Assembly (NCBI GenBank): GCA_949752735.1
Contig: OX457042.1
Coordinates: 30,639,116 to 30,703,115, forward strand
DNA from: Lumbricus terrestris
Lineage: Eukaryota > Annelida > Clitellata > Crassiclitellata > Lumbricidae
DNA length: 64,000 bases
Direction of reading: 5' to 3'
Positions within the stretch are counted from its first letter, which is position 1. Each line of letters opens with the position of its first letter. The notes under the pieces are model-generated. The model had not been told where the DNA came from, ran no database searches, and saw only the letters and a list, made by a program, of their open reading frames with translations. Below are positions 20,168 through 32,455 of this stretch, piece by piece. A program made the translations under genes and the position numbers.

Positions 20168-22436
20168 GGACGAAACGGCCAGCAACAGATTCGCTGTTCA
20201 CTATACAGGCGCTAATGATCATCATCATATTCGACTGGCGCTATAATATACCACTGAATGGCTAGCAACAGATTCGATTTTTACTATACAGGCGCTAATG
20301 ATCATCATCATATTCGACTGGCGCTATAATATACCACTGAATGGCTAGCAACAGATTCGATTTTTACTATACAGGCGCTACTGATCATCATCATATTCGA
20401 CTGGCGCTATAATATGCCACGGAACCGCTAGCAACAGATTCGACGTTCTCTATACATGCGCTAATGATCATCATCATATTCGACTGGCGCTATAATATAC
20501 CAAGGAACCACCAGCAACAGATTCGATTTTTACAATACAGGCGCTACTGATCATCATCATATTCGACTGGCGCTATAATATACCACTGAATGGCTAGCAA
20601 CAGATTCGATTTTTACTATACAGGCGCTAATGATCATCATCATATTCGACTGGCGCTATAATATGCCACGGAACCGCTTGCAACAGATTCGCTGTTCACT
20701 ATACAGGCGCTAATGATCATCATCATATTCGACTCGCGCTATAATATGCCACTGAATGGCTAGCAACAGATTCGATTTTTACTATACAGGCGCTAATGAT
20801 CATCATCATATTCGACTGGCGCTATAATATGCCACGGAACCGCTTGCAACAGATTCGCTGTTCACTATACAGGCGCTAATGATCATCATCATATTCGACT
20901 GGCGCTATAATATGCCACTGAATGGCTAGCAACAGATTCGATTTTTACTATACAGGCGCTACTGATCATCATCATATTCGACTGGCGCTATAATATGCCA
21001 CGGAACCGCTAGCAACAGATTCGCTGTTCACTATACAGGCGCTAATGATCATCATCATATTCGACTGGCGCTATAATATGCCACGGAACCGCTAGCAACA
21101 GATTCGCTGTTAACTATACAGGCGCTACTGATCATCATCATATTCGACTGGCGCTATAATATGCCACGGAACCGCTAGCAACAGATTCGACGTTCTCTAT
21201 ACATGCGCTAATGATCATCATCATATTCGACTGGCGCTATAATATACCAAGGAACCACCAGCAACAGATTCGACGTTCACTATACATGCGTTACTGATCA
21301 TCATCATATTCGACTGGCGCTATAATATACCAAGGAACCACCAGCAACAGATTCGACGTTCACTATACATGCGTTAATCATCATCATCATTGGGGGGGGC
21401 CGGTAGAGTAGTGGTTAACACGCTGGCCAAGAGTGCGAGAGGTAGTGAGTTCGAGCCCCCGTTGGGCGGATATGCTTTGTAGGCTGCTATTAGCGCCGTT
21501 GTAATTGCAAAGCTGTCTGTTCAGTTAGTAGTTAAGTTTAGTTAAGATTACTGCATAACTTGTAAATGTAAAGCGCAGTGCGTCTTGCAGGCGCTCAATT
21601 AAAGAAAAGATTATTATTATTATTATTATTATCATCATATTCGACTGGCGCTATAATATACCAAGGAACCACCAGCAACAGATTCGACGTTCTCTATACA
21701 GGCGCTAATGATCATCATCATATTCGACTGGCGCTATAATAAAGGACAGAACGGCCAGCAACAGATTCGACGTTCACTATACATGCGTTAATCATCATCA
21801 TCATATTCGACTGGCGCTATTAATATACCAAGGAACCACCAGCAACAGATTCGATTTTTACTATACATGCGCTAATTATCATCATCATATTCGACTGGCG
21901 CTATAATATACCACTTAACATGCCAGCAACAGATTCGACGTTCACCATACATGCGCTAATTATCATCATCATATTCGACTGGCGCTATAATATACCACTT
22001 AACAGGCCAGCAACAGATTCGATTTTTACTATACATTCGCTAATGATCATCATCATATTCGACTGGCGCTATAATATACCAAGTAACCAAGTAACCACCA
22101 GCAACAGATTCGACGTTCACTATACATGCGTTAATCATCATCATCATATTCGAATGGCGCTATTAATATACAACTGAACCACCAGCAACAGATTCGACGT
22201 TCTCTATACAGGCGCTAACCATCATCATCATATTCGACTTGCGCTATTAATATACCAAGGAACCACCAGCAACAGATTCGATTTTTACTATACAGGCGCT
22301 AATGATCATCATCATCATATTATACCAAGGAACCACCAGCAACAGATTCGACGTTCTCTATACAGGCGCTAATCATCATCATCATATTCGACTGGCGCTA
22401 TAATATACCAAGGAACCACCAGCAACAGATTCGACT
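20168..22436 (+). repeat. 83-bp satellite array
   Basis: About 24-27 units of 83 bp. Fixed parts are AGCAACAGATTCG, TATACAGGCGCTAATGATCA, TCATCATATTCGACTGGCGC and TATAATAT. Two alternating sequence variants occur after CAGATTCG (ATTTTTACTATAC and CTGTTCACTATAC or ACGTTCTCTATAC), pointing to expansion by multi-unit blocks. A SINE interrupts it at 21396. The last unit runs abruptly into unrelated sequence at about 22437. Confidence 0.95.
21396..21635 (+). repeat. tRNA-derived SINE inside the satellite
   Basis: GGTAGAGTAGTGGTTAACACGC (A-box-like) and GAGTTCGAGCCC (B-box-like) in the head, a body containing GTAAAGCGCAGTGCG, and an (ATT)n tail. Flanking satellite resumes after the tail (TCATCATATTCG), so it inserted into an existing array near a TCATCAT motif. 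Confidence 0.85.
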
Positions 22437-22439
22437 GGC

Positions 22440-23250
22440 GGTTCAAGCCCCGGGCTGGGAGTTGACATTCAGAGATTTAAAATCAATTAATCTGTAGTTA
22501 AATATTCGTCTTTATCTTTATATAATATAATCATGACACTTAACGACGCCTTGTGGCTTGCCATATTGCCTTGTTTACTAAGTTGACAGATGTTACAAAC
22601 CACTAGTTTATTTCAAAGTTTTCAAAGGCCAAATACGCACCATAGGTCCTAAATTACCAAGAAACGTTTAAAAACTAAGAGAACCTGAAGAAGTGTAAAT
22701 TTACATGTTAATAACAATTGTCAATAATGGTTTCAATTGTTAATTCAATCTCGCACACACGAGTCGAAGTTACTAAAGTACAACATTTTCTGTGCCACTT
22801 TTCTTGATCAATAGTTTTTGGGATGGTAAATTAAAACTACCAATAAATGAACTGCTTTAGGCTACTGATTTACAAGCACAAGAAATTTGAATGCCATACG
22901 CGGGTCTCTGAACAAGTGCTTCTCTAACCGATTATCAAGACTCAGCAGAAAAAGATGAGCAAGCATTCGTAACCACTTCACAGCGTTAGATTTGTGTTGA
23001 AGGTCATGTGAATGTTCGTAAATATTACACAAACAATACATCAATAATTATACCGTTACATCGACTAAATTTAAGGGGTTTATGATCTGGTTTCATTCTA
23101 TGAATATTCTTTTATTCTTTCTAAGCCAGCAGCTTCCGCCATTTTGACGGAACGATAAAACGCCTTCATTTTAGAAACAGAAAGTTATTTGATCAAAAGC
23201 GCAGCGACGATCGATCAACCAATCTGAAAACCATGCCAGCCTCACAACTT
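22440..23250. other. Anonymous sequence downstream of the RPB1 exon
   Basis: No exon continuing the RNA polymerase subunit is visible here on the minus strand. A TTGTGGCTTGCC motif near 22550 is echoed near 23402. Confidence 0.5.
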
Positions 23251-23252
23251 AC

Positions 23253-23330
23253 AATTTCATCAGGACTTAGGATGCCAAATTGCATCCGTTTGACTTCCCG
23301 CACGGGAGCCGATGACTCGCTTTCAGCCAT
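23253..23330 (-). CDS. POLR2A: RNA polymerase II largest subunit (RPB1), first coding exon only
   Basis: A start codon at 23330-23328 opens 26 codons ending at a perfect donor ATT|GTAAGT. The frame contains REVKRMQFGILSPDEI, which matches the conserved N-terminus of RPB1 (the family has RxVKRVQFGxLSPDE followed by RRMSVTEGG). RPB1 carries the active site of the enzyme that transcribes mRNA genes. The next exon, expected to begin RxMSVTEGG, was not found in the 23 kb downstream on this strand, which instead hold a satellite, the receptor gene and the MAT pseudogene. So this is either the start of a gene with a very long intron, or a displaced first exon. Too short to appear as a long open frame. 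Confidence 0.7.
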
Positions 23331-23434
23331 TTTTGATAAATGTCGCCAACTTCTACGTTGGACTAAACGCCTTTTTTTCTTTTACCGGGGTTTAACGACG
23401 CCTTGTGGCTCGCAGGCCGTTGACGTCTTTTAAC

Positions 23435-23650
23435 ATGTGTTTTTTTTATTTCGACGGTTGGCCTTTTGGCTCTTTTATTGAATTCTTTTTTTTCCTCCAG
23501 CTCTTTTTTGGCCTTCAGGCTCTTTTTTTGGCTTTTCTAGCTCTTTTGGCCTTCAATCTCTCTATGCAGCAAAGAGTTTTCTTCTAGGTTTTTCCTTTTT
23601 TTTTTTTTTTTTCGTTCGCCGTTCGTCGGCCACGCTTTTATATATTTTCA
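23435..23650 (+). repeat. T-rich tract
   Basis: CTTTTTTGGCCTTCAGGCTC-like imperfect repeats and poly-T upstream of the RPB1 exon. No gene. Confidence 0.6.
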
Positions 23651-23744
23651 GGGTATTGCGGGGTTCACACGATCTTTGAGAAATATATTATAGATTATTG
23701 GATCATGGGTTGCATCCGACTGCCCATCTCAGACAGTGCTTAGG

Positions 23745-24310
23745 CTAATATAATCCCCCTCCTCTGGGAAATTCCAGGTTTGGGGGGAGGTGGGGGATAA
23801 TCGAGCGGATCCCGAGGACGATCAATGAGGCGCGAAGCGCCGAGAGGGTAGGGGGATGGAGAGGGATATGTGCCCCTCCTTATCAGAAACTGTTTGAATT
23901 TCCATATAGCAATTTTGCAGCATTTTAACCCGTCACCTTTACAAAGCAGCTTTATTGTTTCAGTTCTGCAATGACAGCAATTTGGGCTGTCAACCGTACG
24001 TTTTTCAGCTGTCACCTTATAAAAATTACGATTTCAGTGCTCAGAGACATGGTTTAAGATTTAAATAAATGCCCCTCCTATTGTTTAAGAATTTTTTTGC
24101 ACACTGTAATGGTACCATTTTAACTTTGTAAGCTGTCATTGTTACAAAATTGCTCATTATAGATAAACAGTGGATAACACTGAAGAAATTTATAATTATA
24201 TTTATGAAATATATGTGAAATATTGGGGGAAATAGAAGCATCTCCGTCCCCTACACCACAAACTTTGGGGACTGTGCCCTCTGTCCCTCCCCTAAACCTA
24301 CCCCATGTCT
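23745..24310 (-). repeat. Decayed relative of the family-B hAT-like element
   Basis: Shares GATAAACAGTGGATAACACT, TTTGTAAGCTGTCATT and the CCCCTCC-rich ends with 6399-7186, in inverse orientation. Boundaries and target duplication are no longer clear. Confidence 0.6.
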
Positions 24311-24901
24311 TCAGCCCATACCTTCAAGTGACAGTGGGATACTGCTGATAACGGTGAATTTTACACAATTATCTTGCCTTTACTGATTTACAGAGTGAGA
24401 ATTGCCAGAGGTTTGGGGGGTTTAAACTTTAAACTCCCAGTTTTTCTTAGAACCTTATAGTAAAGTCTGTTTTTTACACCACAATTCCAAGTGGGTCATA
24501 ATTCAACCCATTTATTTTTCCACAATTCTCACACTGCTTGTTTACCTTGTGCAGTCAACAATAGATATAAAATAAAACGCTCTTAAGTGCTGCAATATGT
24601 CGAGCAAATTTCTGGCCATGGTAACGACCTCTGTTGTCATAGATCCTGGTCAAATCGGATCCATCCATCCATTAACTTTCAGTGCCTTCGCCGCCATCAC
24701 AATTTAGACACCTTTTATAAGTGTATCAAGCAGACTACAAATACTGACTACAAATACTGAAAAAATTGTTCAGAGCTCTAGCAGCAACTATAATTATGGC
24801 GACATTCACATGGTTCGGGATGCCGAAAGCAATTTGCAAATGTCAAAAAAAGTAAGTTCGAAAGGTAATTTGAAAAGTTAATGTCTATGTATTTACGATT
24901 A

Positions 24902-25140
24902 GGTGGGTCCTGTAGCGGATTGGTTGACACGCTGGCATGGAGAGTACCTAGTCCGAGGCTCCGAGCCCTGATAATGGCGGACGTGTTTTGTAGACTGCTA
25001 CTCACGCAAGGTCTCTGTTCTGTAAGTAATTGAGATTTATGTATTGTTGTTTGCGTTTCCTGTTAATTTGCTCAATTGCATAATAACTGTAGACCGGTTG
25101 CGGTCTTTCAAACGGATTGTTTCAATAGACAAAATATTAT
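24902..25140 (+). repeat. Diverged tRNA-derived SINE
   Basis: GGGTCCTGTAGCGGATTGGTTGACACGC and GAGGCTCCGAGCCCTG align in order with the head of the SINE at 21396; both share GTTTTGTAG..CTGCTA in the body. It ends near an ATTATTATG tail. Confidence 0.65.
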
Positions 25141-26540
25141 TATGAAGTATGTACAATTTCTTAAGCAAGATAATTACTACCCTCCACAATGGTTCAGACT
25201 TTAGTCTGGCACCGTTTCATTCTCGTAATTAGCTGATCACGTGTTCATCACAATCTGGTTAATTATTGATCATTAGATGATTGTTATGCTACCAAGTATG
25301 TTTGTTCCCGTTTTCGAAAGCACAATTAACTTACGGCCATTTTCACAGGTTTAATAACAATAATTAAGTCGACTTCTGACATGGTAATAGCCATTATAGC
25401 CTAGGTCTACGTACGCCTACTAATGCAAGAAGTCAAGCTTATTTTTTCCTCCAAGCATTAATTTCATTTAGGCCTACCAATGAGTAGGCCTAATGAGGCC
25501 TCAACACTTAATTAATGCATGCATTCGTTAAAATTTCATCAAACCCACTTCAGGCTGATTGTGTTTCAGTTTGAATAGTTTTGTGATGCTTTGGGTCATC
25601 TAGTGGCCTAGACAAGTTAAATTGCGACGGCAACTTATAAGGCTTATGAATTTAATTAGCTTGTCCATTGTCTGTGATTGTTCAGATTGCACTCATTATT
25701 ATTTTTATTACTAATAATATTAAATAAATTTGTTAGACGCGCAAGGTCTAAGACAAAATGGGGGGACCGCGGACTGGTTGCACTGAATGGCGTGTAATGA
25801 TCGGCCTAATTTGTAAATTCTGTTTTCATAATTATTCGGGTACCAACATCATTCCGCAACTTAGCAAATGGCATTACAAGCACATCATCCGGCAGTAGGC
25901 TACTACGTTAGTAGCTTAGGCCTACTCACTGACAGTAAAGTCTTGCATTGTTCAATTGGCCCGTAGGCCTATACAATAGTTTGTCCGTCTGCAGACAACT
26001 GCAGATGCAGGGTACCAAAGTAACGCCAAACTATCGATTCATCAGCAGGCCTTGTAGATCCAGCTTTCTTTGCGCCGAATTCACTGACCACTAAAGTTTT
26101 CTGATTTGCTCATGTTTATGTTCATGTCCTGATAAGCACATGTGCTAATATTTTAGTAACATTTTGTTTCACCATTTTTAATTAACCGCATGCCCTAAGC
26201 GTGACGTTTTAGCACAGAATGACAAATTATGTGAATAGATCGGCAGACTGCAGTCTGCACGACAGCCTACCGGCAAAATAATCAGTAGGCTAAGTCTCTT
26301 TTTTAGCAAAGGTCTCATTCATTCTTGTAAACACACTACAAAAGCTGCTTAAATGTTGCCCTGGTCTCACGATCATTGGTTTGAAGTGACAAATTTAACT
26401 ATGTTTGTGTCTCAAGTCGGTTTAAGTCGACTTGTGGTAAAAACAACTTCAAGTGACTTCTCTTTACAAAATTCGACTTGGGGTCAGTTGCGGTGAGCGG
26501 AAACGACCCGACCCGACTTGGGATGTCCAAGTCGACTGGT
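25141..26540. other. Anonymous sequence
   Basis: No exon or RNA gene recognised. Contains several AGGCCTA motifs and, near 26420-26545, repeated AAGTCGACTTG-like words (short local repeats). Confidence 0.5.
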
Positions 26541-26544
26541 AAAA

Positions 26545-26840
26545 ATCGAATCTGTTGCTGGTGGTTCCTTGGTATATTAATAGCGCCAGTCGAATATGAT
26601 GATGATCATTAGCGCCTGTATAGTGAACGTCGAATCTGTTGCTGGCCGTTCATTGGTATATTATAACGCCAGTCGAATATGATGATGATCATTAGCGCCT
26701 GTATAGTAAAAATCGAATCTGTTGCTGGTGGTTCCTTGGTATATTAATAGCGCCAGTCGAATATGATGATGATCATTAGCGCCTGTATAGTGAACGTCGA
26801 ATCTGTTGCTGGCCGTTCATTGGTATATTATAACGCCAGT
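26545..26840 (-). repeat. Inverted block of the 83-bp satellite
   Basis: About 3.5 units of the satellite of 20168-22436, reverse complemented (GAATCTGTTGCTGG, GCGCCAGTCGAATATGATGA). Units alternate between two variants. It breaks off into a CA/GT microsatellite at about 26850; degenerate pieces continue to about 27010. Confidence 0.92.
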
Positions 26841-26851
26841 AACGCATTCTG

Positions 26852-26905
26852 CACACACACACGCACACACGCGCGCGCGTGTGTGTGTGTGTGTGTGTGT
26901 GTGCG
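26852..26905 (+). repeat. CA/CG/GT dinucleotide repeat
   Basis: (CA)n, then CGCGCGCG, then (GT)n, a perfect small palindrome-like microsatellite. Confidence 0.9.
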
Positions 26906-27010
26906 TAGCGCCAGGCGAATATGATGATTATCTTTTCGCCTGTTTAGTGAATACGAATATGCCGCCGGAATGGCCAGCGGCAGATTCGGTACGATCAGCA
27001 GAACATAATG

Positions 27011-29149
27011 AATATGAATATGAATACGAATATGAATATGCCGCTGGGTTTCTTTGCGTCAAGCTCTTGCGTTATCGACGCCTAAATCACGATATCTTTG
27101 ATCGCTAAACCAAAACAAAACTTCGACACATCGACAGCGCTGGCAAGGCAATATTCCGAGCGTTAATCATGGGAATTATCTAGTTTCTATGCGATATAAC
27201 AAGACTTAAAACCCATGTGATGGAAATAACGTCTGTGTAGGCCTACTAAAGTCTTGTTGAAATTTCTGCTCTCATCTTCTGCGCCACTGCAGCAACAGTC
27301 GGAAAATCTCACTATATAATAATAGGGCCCAATATATAAACCATATACACGTTTTGAGTCAACGATGATCTTGTATTGCTCATAATTGTGGCGGTGAACA
27401 AGATCCGAAATTTCCGAAAGTCGCCATACATTTAAATTTTCCACGAAATTTTGCCCATGCCGATCGATCTATTTTTAGCTTGCATTACGCAAAAAACTTA
27501 CCATAGATAATTATTATTGATCATAGGGTCTAGGCAAAGCCGGAAGATGATATCAAAGCTTCTGAGGTAATAATCATTGGATGCAGTAATGTTGCTTTCT
27601 TACTCTAGATCATGCAGTTTTCAATAGCCTGCATGTCATTTACTTTCAAACCTTTAAGCTTAGGCCTACTTGTGACTTGTGAAGCGTAATTTAGCTGTAC
27701 TTTTTCAGTGCTGATAAGAGTGGCCTAAGACTTCAGTAAATATAGGCTATAGGGTCTGTTTTATTACTTACAATAATAAATTCTTTCTGAGTTTCCACAT
27801 TGTAATGGTATAGCCTACCCTTTTAAGATGCCATTTTAGCAAAATTAGGCCTACTGAATTATTTCAGTACTGACAATAAGAGCGTTTTAGGATTTCAATA
27901 TATGTATAATTATAATTACAATAAAAAAATTTACGAGTTCAGCAGCCTGCAGTTCTGCTGCTGCTGGGTTATTATAATGAATGACTGCAGACGTGAGTAG
28001 GCCTATACTGGCACGTGCGTACCGTGTGGTAAGGCCTACGTATTATTAGCCCATAGAAGCTGCTGACTTTTCAGCACTGGAATCAACTTATTCCTGTTTC
28101 CCAAGATATGGTCCTGAATTGCTGACCAGACTTTGAAGAAACCAAAACAGATGGTACATAAATCAACCAAGAACTAATAATAATTACCGGTACCAAAATC
28201 GGGAAGCCATATGTGTTGTTTTACTATAGGTGTTCAAGGAACAAAACATTTTGAAATTTGACAATTTTAAATTGTTAAGATAGCACTGCAGAGAAACCAG
28301 TTATACAAAAAATAGTACTTGTACAAATATTAATTACAGTAAGTAACAAGATTGTAACACATTTTATTATGTTATAATAGTAAAATAATTATTACATTAT
28401 AGTCTTATAGCTACAATATCTTGCAGGGTAGGTCCCTATATTAGTTCATGTATGCCCATATAGGCTAATACAATGATGTAAACAGCAACTAAAATTATCA
28501 TTTTTGTTTAATATTTCTGGATGGGATATCATCTCTAGGCCCCTAGTTGGAAAAAATAGTATTTGGATAAATATATTCAGTAGCAGAAGAAGTCTCGAGA
28601 TTACGATTACGATAGCATCGTAATATATTATATAGCAAATAAATAGTAAAACAGCATTACAGTCATATAATAGTCAATATTACGATATAACATAACACTT
28701 CATGTCAAACAATGAAGTAAATAGCATCTGAAAACCATTATCATTTTGTCAAATTCTTATGGGGGAAATGTCATTCCTTGGGGTACCCCCCCCCCAGAGA
28801 CGTCGACTAGATTAAGCACATTAAGCGATTAGGCCTCTACGCTATCTAAGCTCCACCGCATACTATCTTTAATATCGTAGCCTATCCGGTGCGATTTACT
28901 TTCCTCTAGGTTTTTATCCAAACGTAGTAGGTCTATATCCGGTTCTCGAATCAGTGGCTGCGCTGCTTTAGATGTAGGCCTATCTGTAGTGCGTGACAGG
29001 TCATTTGACTTGCCTATGACCTGAAGTTTTTTGTTTGTCTTCTTTGCAGTTTGATTTCTTCGACCTGCTGAATGACTTCCATGACCTTGACGTGACTCCC
29101 TGCTGAAATTTTATAGCTGGCGTCGCTACTGATTAGGCTATAGGTCTAA
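27011..29149. other. Mostly anonymous sequence
   Basis: 27690-27900 resembles the internal units of the family-B element. About 28960-29140 resembles 38845-39055 (shared GGTCATTTGAC, TTCGACCTGCTGAA, CTGGCGTCGC), a dispersed repeat. An 85-codon minus frame at 27444-27187 starting MENLNVWRLSEISDLVHRHN has balanced composition but no family I recognise. Confidence 0.45.
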
Positions 29150-29306
29150 GCGGTGGGCATGGGGCCTAAACGGTCCTTGAGCGCTGAGAACATGAGGTAG
29201 AACATATACGGAAGACCATACGAATCCTAACCATAGACCTTCCCGTGCAGAGCTGTAAATCGGTTTCTCCATCCCTTTGTCCATCAGCAGCACGTCATCT
29301 CCAGAC
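29150..29306 (-). CDS. Possible first exon of an unknown gene
   Basis: ATG at 29306 opens MSGDDVLLMDKGMEKPIYSS followed by AREGLWLGFVWSSVYVLPHV, a plausible cytoplasmic N-terminus running into a hydrophobic stretch. It is preceded by a GC-rich leader (GACCCCCGCGGCGGAGG). The frame continues to a stop near 29128; a donor is not obvious. Composition is unlike the surrounding repeats, but no family is recognised. Confidence 0.25.
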
Positions 29307-29782
29307 ATCGCAAATCCTCTCGTATATAGTCTCCGTCCAATTTTTCCTTGACCTTCCTCCGCCGCGGGGGTCTCTAGGACTTGTGCAGCGATCAGATCGC
29401 TGTTAATTAATTTTGACTTCTGTCCTGATCGATTCTTGTCTTGTCATGTGTCCCATCCTCTTGTACGCATCAGTTAGCTACAAATAAACAAACGACGTAG
29501 GCCTAGGCCTACTGGCGATCGACGATCTAGTTTTAAACGGTGATGATGCTATCGCTGAAATGGGCGTATTTATGGTGGGGGAGAGGTCACGGACTCAAAC
29601 ACCAGAAATGTTTCTCGAAATTCTTTAAAACCTAAGTCTGTGTAGGGCCAGCAATTTTCTGAATTTTGCGACAGCGTCAAATTGGAAACCCCTAAATGTC
29701 AAATCGCGACATTTTATCCCTTTCCATGCCCCGGTCCATAATAATTACTATTGTCCATATTCAAACCAATGAAACTGGGCCT

Positions 29783-31600
29783 AAGAACGAAGACGACTAA
29801 GAATTTAAGAAAGAACATAACTTAGAACGAAACTGAAAATGGAGCGTATAAACTAAGAACAAAAACGAAAAAGATAAAACATAACTATAAGAACGAAAAC
29901 GATCAAGAAAGAACATAACTAGATGCGAAAAAATAAAGAACATAAATAAGAACAACAACGAAAAGGAAAGAACATACCTGCATGGATTGAAAACAACAAA
30001 TAAAAAACATAAATAAGAACAACAACGAAAATGGAATAACATAACTGCATGGATTGAAAACAACAAATAAAGAACATAAATAAGAACAACAACGAAAAGG
30101 AAAGAACATAATCAAGAACGAAAACGACTAGCCTAAGAACGAAAATGATTGAGAAAGAACTCAACTAAGAGCAAAAACGACAACAGAATAACATAGCTAT
30201 ACGAAAACGACTAGACCTAAGAACAAAATGACTAAGACAGAAAATAAGTGAGAAAACAACGAAAAACATGAAGCGCAAAACTAAGTACGAATTAAAACGA
30301 CTAAGAAAGAACATAGCTAGAAGAAAACGAAACAGAAAGAACAAAATTAAGAACAACAACGAAAAAGAAAGGACATTGCTAAGAACAAAAACGACTAGGT
30401 CTAGAACGAAAACGACTTAGAAACAACAAAAATGAGAACAGCAAAGTCTAAAAAAAACGACTAAAGACATAACTAAGACCGAAAATGAAAAATGGAGCGC
30501 ATAACAAAGAGCAAAAACGAAAGATAAAACATAACTAAGTTCCGAAACGACCAAAAAGAGCATGTGTAAAATGAAAACAAAGCAGAAAGAACATAACTAA
30601 GAACAAAAAAGAACACAACTAAGAATGAAAACGACTAGGCCTAAAACGAAAACGTCTAAGAAAGAACATAACTAAGAACGAAAATATAAAATGGAACGCA
30701 ACACCAATGAAAACAAAAACGAAAAGATAGAACATAACTGAGAACGAAAACGACCAAGAAGGAACATAACTAGAAGAAAAACGAAGCAGAAAGAACATAA
30801 CTAAGAACAACAACGAAAAGAAAAGAACATAAAGAAGAACGAAAAGGATTAGACTTAAGAACGAAAACGACCAAGAAAGAACATGACTGTGTTGGCAATA
30901 CAAAATAGAAAGAACATAACAAAGAACGAAAATGATTAGGCCTAAGAACAAACGGCTAAGAAATAAAATAACTAAGGAAAACAGCGAAAAATAAAGCGCA
31001 TAACTGAGAACGAAAACGAACATGAAAGAGCATAACTAGAACGAAAAAGAAAAAGAAGAACTTACCTATGAATGAAAACGATTAGAAAGAACGTAAAAAA
31101 CTAAAACGACCAAGAAAGAACATAACTAGAACGAAAACGAGAAATAAAGAACATTACAAAGAGCAACAATGAAAAAAGAAAGAACATAACTATAAACGAG
31201 AATGACTTTTTCCTAAGAACGAAAACGACTAAAAAATTACTAAGAACAAGAACAAAAAAAGAACTTCACTAGGAAATAATTCGACTAGGCCTAAAAACAA
31301 AAACGACTAAGAAAGAGCATAACTAAAAACAATACCGAAAAAGAAAGAACATAACTAGTAACGAAAAGAACAAGGCCTAAGAAAGACAACGACTAAGAAA
31401 GAACATAACTGAGAACAACAACGCCTTGGCGGGTAGTGTCGAACTGTCGATCTCTGCCATGGCCACTTTATTGTTTTCTCGATTTCTAGCATAGTAGGCT
31501 ATGTGAGGCGCCCTTTAGCGGCATGGCTGCGTCACGGCGCCATATAAATCGTCATTGTTATTATTAAGCCTAAGAACGAAAACGAACAATAACCAGAAAT
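29783..31600 (+). repeat. A-rich minisatellite AAGAACGAAAACGACTAAGAA
   Basis: About 1.8 kb of degenerate direct repeats built on GAACGAAAACGAC and AAAGAACATAACTAAG. A regional block at 29940-30115 repeats a 62-bp module (CATGGATTGAAAACAACAAATAA). It is interrupted at about 31422-31560 by a repeat fragment ending GGCGCCATATAAATC plus (ATT)n. Phe/Leu/Ser-rich minus frames across it are artefacts. Confidence 0.9.
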
Positions 31601-31746
31601 AGCTTTGGCTACTTATGGTGCCAATTAGGAAATTATCTTTGTCTATTCGTTGTGCCAGTTGGGGAAATACTGCTGGTGTATGGTTACACGCGGCCAGTCG
31701 TGGGAGCTACATGCATGTATGTTTCCCCATAATTATCAGGTAGACC

Positions 31747-31948
31747 CAGGGCTGTTTTTAAGGAATTCTTAGAACTGCGCAACTCCTTCTTTCCTTTCCC
31801 ATCATCCATGGCAAACTACTTCCAATTGGAGGAAAATGACCTTTTTGCTAGTTTTCACTGTACATTATACAGTGTAAGTGCTTCTACAACTGCACAAATA
31901 CATTTGGGACTGCACATTTTGTGTACAGCTGCACGTTAAAAAAACCTG
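31747..31948 (-). mobile_element. hAT-type MITE, family A (copy 2)
   Basis: CAGGGCTGTTTTTAAGG at one end, TTAAAAAAACCTG at the other. Flanked by GGTAGACC (31739-31746) and GGTAGGCC (31949-31956), 7 of 8 matching. Inverse orientation relative to the copy at 2884. Confidence 0.9.
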
Positions 31949-31974
31949 GGTAGGCCTATGGTGAAGTACAGAAA

Positions 31975-32112
31975 AAGGGCTGGGCTCAGAGCGCCTCTTG
32001 GTGGGTATCCTGGACAGGAACTATATAAGTGCTATGAATAAATGAATGAATGAATGAATGAATGAATGAATGAATGAATGAATAAATGAATGAATAAATG
32101 AATGAATGAATG
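31975..32112 (+). repeat. LINE 3' tail with GAAT microsatellite
   Basis: GAGCGCCTCTTGGTGGGTAT and ACTATATAAGTGCTATGAATA followed by (AATG)n. The same tail-plus-GAAT arrangement is seen at 53865 and 62700. Confidence 0.75.
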
Positions 32113-32235
32113 GTTTTTTCATGAGAAAGTCGAAAACTACTGAACTCTGGTCAACGACTTGCTTGTTTTATGTCGACCAACACACTGTTGCTGGTTTCAA
32201 AGGCTTCACTGCCGCTTCAGGAGAGAGGTAATGGA

Positions 32236-32250
32236 TTACTGTTGCTGTTG

Positions 32251-32313
<63 letters not shown>
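32236..32313 (+). repeat. CTG trinucleotide repeat
   Basis: About 25 units of (CTG), mostly pure. The long Leu-run frame over it (32170-32442) is not supported as a gene. Confidence 0.95.
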
Positions 32314-32455
32314 ACGGTGTCGTTGGTGTTCTTTAGCCGGCTCCAGTCGTTTGTCGGGCGACTGAATGCAGCGCCGTCGAATCAAGCCAGCTCTACAGAG
32401 AAGCACGGACCCACGGCCCGTGCAACATGTAGGCTATTGTAATTGTAATTGTAAC

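Noticed and set aside
20168..22436. Possible CRISPR-like array (regular repeats)
   Set aside because: The whole 83-bp unit repeats with no unique spacers, and the genome is eukaryotic; it is a satellite.
27187..27444. 85-codon minus frame as a gene
   Set aside because: Balanced composition but no recognisable domain, start context or splice sites; left as anonymous.
29797..31023. Phe/Leu/Ser-rich minus frames resembling a multi-pass membrane protein
   Set aside because: Composition of the A-rich minisatellite; frames change at every indel.
32170..32442. A 90-codon frame with a Leu run that looks like a signal peptide
   Set aside because: The Leu run is a pure (CTG)n repeat; flanks are not conserved-looking.
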